Source: Streptomyces fuscichromogenes | Lineage (GTDB): Bacteria; Actinomycetota; Actinomycetes; Streptomycetales; Streptomycetaceae | Assembly (NCBI RefSeq): GCF_014645815.1 | Contig: NZ_BMML01000018.1 | Span: 157,366 to 221,365 of the forward strand | Direction of reading: 5' to 3' | Length of the DNA: 64,000 bases | Part shown: positions 58,879 through 64,000 of the stretch, in pieces | Layout of the letters: each line of letters opens with the position of its first letter | Position numbering within the stretch: position 1 is the first letter of the stretch | Program-made: the position numbers and the translations under genes | Notes under the pieces: generated by a model | The model's database searches: none | Told to the model about the DNA's origin: nothing | The model's input: the letters and a program-made list of their open reading frames with translations, nothing else

Positions 58879-60875
58879 GGTGTGGTCCCCCTGGGTGATT
58901 CCGTCGGCGGTGAGGTGTCGTCCAGAGCGATGCCCTGGGCCGCGGAGATCTTTTGGAGCAGCCGCTCGGTGGTCGCGGTGGCTCGTGCGGCTCCGTCGGG
59001 GGCGGTGGACTCGGCGCTGCGGGCGCTTGCGTACAGTTCGGCGAAGGTTGCGCCGCGCTTGTCGTCACACTGGTCGGCCGCGCCCACGATGAGGTCCAGC
59101 AGGAGCTCACCGCGGTGTTCGGAGTCGGTCGCCGCGTGCAGCCAGCGTTCTGCGTACGGCTGCCACGTCGCACGCGGCAGCCCGTGCAGCACCGCTCGCC
59201 AGCACATGATGACGGAATTCTGTACCCCGCTCTCCTCCACCAGGGACCGCGCGTTGTCATATGGGGCGATCAGCGGTACCGGGTCACAGACTCGCAGGAA
59301 GACGCGGAGTTCGGCGGGTGAGAGGGCAGAGCGCGCCAGGCGGTCCAGCAACCGCCGCCGTAGTCGGCCGCTCGTTGCCACCAGGTCGCACAGTTCCTCC
59401 GCGGCGTGGGCGGTGCCTCGTTCCCGCCGAGCCAGGTGGTACAACCGGAGCAGGGCCTGATCGGGGTGGCTTGAGGCGATGACGTCCCTGCAGACTCGGA
59501 CGAGGACCTGTGCGAACTCTCCTTTGAGCTGCTTGTTGGCACACCACTGGTAGATCCGTTGGCGAAAGCTCCTGGCGTGCGCGGGGTCGTTCAGACCGCA
59601 GGTGAGTGCATGGACGGCGGCCTCCAGGCGTGCGCGACTCGGGGCCGTTGTGCTCCAGTCCTCGGCCAGGGAGGCCAGGCCTTCCTCCCGGCCGGTCCGC
59701 AGATACTGCCCGGCCAGCTTCGCCACCAGCCCGTCACGGAGGCCCTGGGTGAGATGCGGGTCGTTCAGGTCCACGCTGCGCGCGGTCCAGATGCCGAGGT
59801 ACTGCCGCAGTTCGGGCATGTGGTTCCAGAAGTGGGCGCGGATCGCGGCGTCGTAGTCGAGTTCCGCGAAGCGGACGTGGCCGTCCGGACCGGCACTGGC
59901 TGAAATCTCTCCCAATCGCTCGGCGAGGTCCTTGCGCTGGAGTAATGGGATTTCGTCCGGTGGGTGCTTGAGGGTGCTGAGCAGGAGTCGGCTCGCTTGG
60001 TGGATGACGTCGGCGTGGGCGCCGTGCAGCATGGCGAGGGTGATCAGCAAGGCCCGCTGCGGGCCCTCATGCAACCTGGTGACAAACGCGGCGATCTCCT
60101 TGCGTCGATCGTCCCGCGCTCTGCGCGCTGTCGCGCACCACTCCGCGAACCCGTCGTCGGCACGAGCTGCCTCGCGGGCGCGGCGTACCAGGTCGGCGAA
60201 CGTCGCGATCTCTCGCATCGGCCGCTGTTCGTACAGAAATTCCGTGACGGTCGGATCAGTCCGTAGGTACTGGTCGTACGAAAGACCATGGACACGAAGG
60301 TGGCGCCGGAAAGCCTCCAGGGCGGGTGGGCGTTCGATCTCGACCCGGTATGGCTGCAGGTCCGAGTCGAGGGTGTTCCCGCGAGGCATGACGACTACAA
60401 GATGGGCGTGTTGTTCGTGCACGGCCTTGCGGAGAGCGGAGAGGTCCGTCCGGGCTGCGGCCCAAAGGCGCACGTCGGCGGCCGAAAGGTCCAGCAGCAG
60501 CCGGTCCCCGCCACCGACGAGATCAGGGTCCCGCAGGGACAGCTCGTCCTCTTCGTCCGGCAGAAGTTCGTGGAAGACGCCGGCGTCCTGGTGATGTTCG
60601 TGCAGGAGTACACGGGCCGCGGAGGTACGACCGCTTCCCGGCGGGCCGTCGAGGATGACGGTGCCGGTGTCGGCCAGCTTGTGGCGGGCGTCTCCCATGC
60701 CGGTCGGCGTGACCAACACCCTGCGCAGCCATGCGAGCTGATCGTCGGCAACACGACGGAAGGCGGATCTGTCCACTCCCTGCAGCTGAGTGCCGACGGT
60801 GACGTACATGTCGCCGCTGCCGGTGTGTATGGGCCCGCGGGGGCTGTCGACCCATGTGCTGTAGGGCTCGCTCAC
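58875..60875 (-). CDS. P-loop NTPase with N-terminal amyloid-like motif (NLR-like hub)
   Basis: Encodes 666 residues; the GTG at 60875 overlaps the TIR stop as GTGA. Residues 14-26 read GPIHTGSGDMYVT and closely match a segment near the C-terminus of the TIR protein. A P-loop follows (GPPGSGRTS, 77-85) with Arg83 in place of the canonical Lys, then a Walker B-like RLLLDLSAADV (about 125-135). The remaining 450 residues are helical and may form a sensor or oligomerisation region. It is likely a STAND-like switch that recruits the TIR protein through motif pairing. Nucleotide hydrolysis is uncertain because of the Lys-to-Arg change. Confidence 0.7.
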   Translation of the reverse strand: MSEPYSTWVDSPRGPIHTGSGDMYVTVGTQLQGVDRSAFRRVADDQLAWLRRVLVTPTGMGDARHKLADTGTVILDGPPGSGRTSAARVLLHEHHQDAGVFHELLPDEEDELSLRDPDLVGGGDRLLLDLSAADVRLWAAARTDLSALRKAVHEQHAHLVVVMPRGNTLDSDLQPYRVEIERPPALEAFRRHLRVHGLSYDQYLRTDPTVTEFLYEQRPMREIATFADLVRRAREAARADDGFAEWCATARRARDDRRKEIAAFVTRLHEGPQRALLITLAMLHGAHADVIHQASRLLLSTLKHPPDEIPLLQRKDLAERLGEISASAGPDGHVRFAELDYDAAIRAHFWNHMPELRQYLGIWTARSVDLNDPHLTQGLRDGLVAKLAGQYLRTGREEGLASLAEDWSTTAPSRARLEAAVHALTCGLNDPAHARSFRQRIYQWCANKQLKGEFAQVLVRVCRDVIASSHPDQALLRLYHLARRERGTAHAAEELCDLVATSGRLRRRLLDRLARSALSPAELRVFLRVCDPVPLIAPYDNARSLVEESGVQNSVIMCWRAVLHGLPRATWQPYAERWLHAATDSEHRGELLLDLIVGAADQCDDKRGATFAELYASARSAESTAPDGAARATATTERLLQKISAAQGIALDDTSPPTESPRGTTP

Positions 60876-61630
60876 GCGTCGTCGCCCTCGCGCCGGTCGG
60901 CATCACCGAAGCGGTGCCGGTTGTCTCCGTGATGGTCGCCCTCGTAGTAGGTCATCCCGTTGCCGGAGAAGTGCCGGCCACCGGACACGTGTTGCGAGTT
61001 CTGATAAATGTTGCCCTGTCCCGTGTGCACGGGCCCGTTGGAGCCCTTGACGACGGTCCCGCCGACGTCTCCGGTGAAGTCCCGGCTCTGTACGGTCGTT
61101 CCGTGCACGTCTCCGGTCGAGTTCGTCACCGAGTTGGGCGTGGGCGCGGGGGCGGCATCCCGGTCCAGGTCGCGCAGCCCGGCTATCCCGGCCACCAGGT
61201 CGCCGAGGCGCTTCAGGCATGCCTCGGCGTCGTGCCCGTCGAACGGTATGGACTGAAGATCGGCCAGCCGCGCCAACTCATCTGGCAGGTCCGCCTTGTT
61301 CAGCCGGTCCGTTTTCCGGCCGTCGAGTACAGGGATGACCGGGATACCGCTGGCGAACGCCTCCAAGATCTCTTTGCGTACCCAGTCCTCCGGGTCGTGC
61401 AGCCGGGCCCGGAAGTTCGTCCAGTCCGGCCCGATGATCGCCAGAAGCACAGAGCTGCGGCGCAGACCGGTCAAGAGGGCGTCGGGGTAGGCGCTGCCCG
61501 GGGCGATGGACTTCGAGGCGCGGAAGGCGCGGTCCCGGCCGAAGCGGCGCGACAGCTCATGGTCAATGAGTGCGGCGGTCTTGTCGCCGTCTCCAGTCCG
61601 GTAGTTGATGAACACATCGGCCACAGCCAT
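60872..61630 (-). CDS. TIR-domain effector with amyloid-like C-terminal repeats
   Basis: Encodes 252 residues from the ATG at 61630 (AGAGAGG upstream). Residues 3 to about 108 are a TIR domain: DVFINYRTGDGDKTAALID, BB-loop region ASKSIAPGSAYPDALL, AIIGPDWTNFRARL, and the candidate catalytic Glu87 in DWVRKEILEAF. Active TIRs cleave NAD+. Residues 172-211 hold two RHIM/BASS-like repeats (TGDVHGTTVQSRDF, TGDVGGTVVKGS) and then GPVHTGQGNIYQN, nearly the same as the NTPase N-terminus. The tail is His/Gly/Asp-rich. The architecture fits an effector recruited by amyloid templating. Confidence 0.85.
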   Translation of the reverse strand: MAVADVFINYRTGDGDKTAALIDHELSRRFGRDRAFRASKSIAPGSAYPDALLTGLRRSSVLLAIIGPDWTNFRARLHDPEDWVRKEILEAFASGIPVIPVLDGRKTDRLNKADLPDELARLADLQSIPFDGHDAEACLKRLGDLVAGIAGLRDLDRDAAPAPTPNSVTNSTGDVHGTTVQSRDFTGDVGGTVVKGSNGPVHTGQGNIYQNSQHVSGGRHFSGNGMTYYEGDHHGDNRHRFGDADRREGDDA

Positions 61631-61638
61631 GCCTCTCT

Positions 61639-62931
61639 TCAGGAAGTGGGGGTGTGCGATAAGACGCCGAGCCGCGCAGCCACTTGACGTACCGAGGCGT
61701 GATCGGAGTAGCGGCCCAGCACGCGAGCGAGACTCCGGAGATCGATCATGACGGTCGCCGACCGAACCGCTGTCACCGCGTCGAGCAGCGGTGCCGTCAA
61801 CGCGCATGCCTGCTCGATCTCACCGTCCGACGCGTAGGCCAGCGCTCGACGTATGCCGTACCGCACCTGCGTGCGCATCGCCTCGGGGGAGACCCGTGCG
61901 AGTTGCCGGGTCAGCTCCTCTGCCGCCTCCCGCGGGCGGCCGAGGTCGAATAGGCACCACCCGGTGACCATGCCGACCGAGTCGGGCAGGTGCATGCTGC
62001 CGATCACTGGTGCGTCGGCGTCGTCTTCCTGGCGGGCCAGTAGTGGCCGGGCCCGGTCCAGGGCGCGAAGGCATGCGTCGTGATCGCCGGCGAGCGCGTG
62101 CCCCTGCGCCTCACGCTGCGCAGCCAACCCTCGAATTCGCGGCGGGAGCGTGCCGCTCTGCGCGCGCTGTGCAAGGGCGACTGTCTGCTCCGCGTCCTCC
62201 TGGTACAGCGTGACCAGCGCTCGGCGGACCAGCGCATATCCGCCCAGTGTGCGGTCACCGGCGGCGGCCGCGAGATCCACCGCGCGCTGTGTCCACCAAA
62301 GCGCCGCCTGCTCGTCTCCGCTCTCCTGCACCAACCAACCGACGTATTCGGCGTACCGGGAGCCGAGCTCCAGCAGTTGTCGGCAGGTGCGGAAGTCTGC
62401 ATGCACGGACAGCTCTCGCAAGGTGTGTGTCTGCGCGATCAGGCTCGGTAACAGGAAACCGGGTTCTACGCTCTGGCCGAGCTGGCGGTAGTACCTGAAC
62501 AGTGCGCGCGACGCTTCGAGCATGCCGCCCGCGGCAGCCGCAGAGACTGGTCCTTGGCCCCCCGCGCGCCACTTCATGAGCGAGGCCGCACCGGCACTCA
62601 CGACCTGACGCCGGCTCACGGGCTGGAACCAGCTCGGACTGCCCGATGACAGCTGCATCATCCACTCCTCCTCGTCGATCCCGTTGGGCATCGCTGCGTC
62701 CGGCGCGACCGCGGCGGGCGCGGCGACCAACGAGATCAGCGCTCCATCGGCTTGCAGGGCGGCGTCGCATAGTCGGGCCAGATCGCGACTGGGCGCCTTG
62801 ATACCTCGTTCGACCTTGCTCAGCTGTGCCTTGCTGTAGTGCACGGTGGCCGACAGCGCGGTGAGACTGAGTCCGGCGTCCAGGCGCCGTTGCCTCAGCT
62901 CCTCGCCGAAGTCGGTGGACGGTTGCGGCAC
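61639..62931 (-). CDS. XRE-family regulator with TPR domain
   Basis: Encodes 430 residues from a GTG at 62931 with GGAGG upstream. The N-terminal helix-turn-helix (GEELRQRRLDAGLSLTALSA, then YSKAQLSKVERGIKAPSRDL, about residues 8-52) is followed by a long region of helical TPR-like repeats (RYYRQLGQSVEPGFLLPSLI onward). Such XRE-TPR proteins are frequent first genes of Streptomyces accessory operons. The next gene, encoding the TIR protein, starts 8 bases after its stop, so the regulator is co-transcribed with the system it probably controls. Confidence 0.88.
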   Translation of the reverse strand: MPQPSTDFGEELRQRRLDAGLSLTALSATVHYSKAQLSKVERGIKAPSRDLARLCDAALQADGALISLVAAPAAVAPDAAMPNGIDEEEWMMQLSSGSPSWFQPVSRRQVVSAGAASLMKWRAGGQGPVSAAAAGGMLEASRALFRYYRQLGQSVEPGFLLPSLIAQTHTLRELSVHADFRTCRQLLELGSRYAEYVGWLVQESGDEQAALWWTQRAVDLAAAAGDRTLGGYALVRRALVTLYQEDAEQTVALAQRAQSGTLPPRIRGLAAQREAQGHALAGDHDACLRALDRARPLLARQEDDADAPVIGSMHLPDSVGMVTGWCLFDLGRPREAAEELTRQLARVSPEAMRTQVRYGIRRALAYASDGEIEQACALTAPLLDAVTAVRSATVMIDLRSLARVLGRYSDHASVRQVAARLGVLSHTPTS

Positions 62932-63300
62932 GGAAGACCTCCATAACCATCCATCCAGGCGAACGGGGTTGCCGCTCGAAAGACTGCGGCAACCCCGGCC
63001 GGACGGACAAGGCGAACGATGCTGTTTCCCGTTTCCTTTCCCGCAGATGAGACGCCGCACGTGTCGTCGCAGCTGGAAGCTGAGGACAGCCTGATCCGGA
63101 GGTGTTGGGAGGGCGGAAAGCAGTCTTGACAAAGTCGATGCGAGCCCGTGTCGCCAGATGACCTGGGGTGGTGACCGAACGGAGGAGTATGTGACCTTCA
63201 TGAGCGGCTGCGTCGTCGAGTGGGGGCCGATGGCGCGTGCTACCCGTGACGGCCGTGTCCCTCAACTATGCCCGCGTTAAGGCCTCAGGCTCGGGGACAG
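62932..63300. other. Upstream region of the XRE/TIR operon
   Basis: About 370 bases between the WD40 gene and the XRE gene, both on the minus strand. It should hold the operon promoter. A TTGACA at 63126-63131 faces right, where no gene starts, so it is not convincing. No small gene is supported. Confidence 0.35.
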
Positions 63301-64000
63301 TCAGGTCGAAGGGCACACTCGGCCAACTGATAGTCCCGGCAGGAAGGACGCCCGTTCGTCCTGAGTCAGGTCGCGGTTGACGTTTCGGCAGATGGTTTGG
63401 ATCGCTGCGTCAGGCTTCGGAAGCGCTGCATTCCACAGCCGTACGGTCCTGTCGTCACTGGCTGTGGCGAGGGTGCGGCCGTCCCGGCCGAACGCCACCG
63501 AGTACACCGGGCCGGTGTGGCCGGCGAAGGCGGCGCGGACCTTGCCCGTAATCACGTCCCACATTCGCACTGTATGGTCGTCACTGGCTGTGGCGAGGGT
63601 GCGAGCGTCCTGGCTGAACGCCACCGAGTACACCTTGCCAGTGTGGCCCGTGAGCGTGGAACGGGACTTGGCCGTGGTCACGTTCCAGAGCCGGGCGGTT
63701 TTGTCATCACTCGCAGTGGCGAGGGTGCGGCCGTCCGGGCTGAACGCCACCGCCTGCACCACATTTGTGTGGCCTACGAGCGTGCCGCGGGGTCTGAGCG
63801 TTGCCACGTCCCAGAGTCTCACTGTGGTGTCGGCGACGCCGGTGGCAAGGGTGTGGCCGTCCGGACTGAACTTCACGGATTTCACCGTGAATCCCCCGAC
63901 CCCTGGGGTGACAGGAATCATGGGCCGCATTTTGTCCCGGGTTCCGCAGTTGATGTAGCGGGATAGTCCGTGGATTCGGGGGTTGACGTGCGGAAACGCG
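63301..64000 (-). CDS. WD40-repeat protein, C-terminal part
   Basis: The frame runs open to the right edge, so the 5' end lies outside the window; at least 232 codons are visible. Four WD40 blades are clear, for example FSPDGHTLATGVADTTVRLW, FSPDGRTLATASDDKTARLW, FSQDARTLATASDDHTVRMW and FGRDGRTLATASDDRTVRLW. A C-terminal tail follows (CRNVNRDLTQDERASFLPG). In Streptomyces such propellers often follow a protease, kinase or STAND NTPase domain, which cannot be seen here. It reads in the same direction as the TIR operon. Confidence 0.8.
   Translation of the reverse strand, partial: AFPHVNPRIHGLSRYINCGTRDKMRPMIPVTPGVGGFTVKSVKFSPDGHTLATGVADTTVRLWDVATLRPRGTLVGHTNVVQAVAFSPDGRTLATASDDKTARLWNVTTAKSRSTLTGHTGKVYSVAFSQDARTLATASDDHTVRMWDVITGKVRAAFAGHTGPVYSVAFGRDGRTLATASDDRTVRLWNAALPKPDAAIQTICRNVNRDLTQDERASFLPGLSVGRVCPST

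Noticed and set aside
63120..63160. TTGACA at 63126 as a promoter
   Set aside because: It faces right, where no gene starts before the window end, and no good -10 follows at the usual distance.
1..64000. CRISPR arrays or riboswitches
   Set aside because: No series of regularly spaced direct repeats and no recognisable riboswitch core were seen on reading either strand.

Overview
The window is high-GC actinobacterial DNA, almost certainly a Streptomyces chromosome. Codons end in G or C almost throughout, GTG and TTG starts are common, genes are chained by ATGA/GTGA overlaps, and several families are typical of the genus: XRE regulators with DUF5753 beside DUF6879, small overlapping genes, tIS701-like transposases and WD40 proteins.

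Layout. 1-2.7 kb holds the end of a GH27 alpha-galactosidase and a secreted CBM-Fn3-Fn3-PQQ sugar dehydrogenase. 2.7-8.6 kb is ordinary metabolism and regulation: an acyl-CoA ligase, a double AsnC regulator, a LysR regulator divergent from an SBF-type transporter, and an isochorismatase-fold hydrolase. 8.7-18.7 kb is a formate/oxalate block. Its five-gene minus-strand operon encodes a PanE-like reductase, a formate dehydrogenase whose alpha subunit is split into two genes around a NuoE-NuoF fusion, and FdhD. Divergent from it are an OFA-family antiporter with a 44-residue small subunit, a KAS III enzyme and a GntR/FadR regulator. 18.7-27.4 kb is accessory: a beta-propeller protein, a frameshifted VOC gene, an unknown gene, overlapping small genes, a DUF6879/XRE pair, a candidate TRADD-TAM membrane protein, and broken XRE and IS5 genes. 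27.4-40.6 kb returns to oxalate: two OFA transporters separated by a TnpB element, an ADP-forming acyl-CoA synthetase, formyl-CoA transferase, a TPP enzyme (probable oxalyl-CoA decarboxylase), and a divergent sucCD-like/aldehyde dehydrogenase operon. The two metabolic blocks probably form one regulon, because related ACTGTA-containing sites lie upstream of the transporter, the gntR gene and the oxc/sucC divergent promoter.

From the tRNA-Leu (40.8 kb) rightward the DNA looks like a genomic island rich in conflict genes. It contains a large serine recombinase, a metallo-beta-lactamase/membrane-protein pair, a complete IS701-type transposon carrying ridA and hxlR as passengers, a TPR-CHAT protease operon with a putative zinc-binding protein and a multi-pass membrane protein, transposase remnants, and two methyltransferase genes. 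It ends with a minus-strand operon of XRE-TPR regulator, TIR protein, P-loop NTPase, membrane protein and small protein, in which three products carry amyloid-signalling-like motifs. A WD40 protein runs off the right edge.

The two strongest candidates for undescribed biology are the CHAT protease operon (48.3-54.7 kb) and the TIR/NTPase operon with shared GPxHTGxGxxY motifs (57.3-62.9 kb). All functions are read from sequence patterns; no database search was possible.
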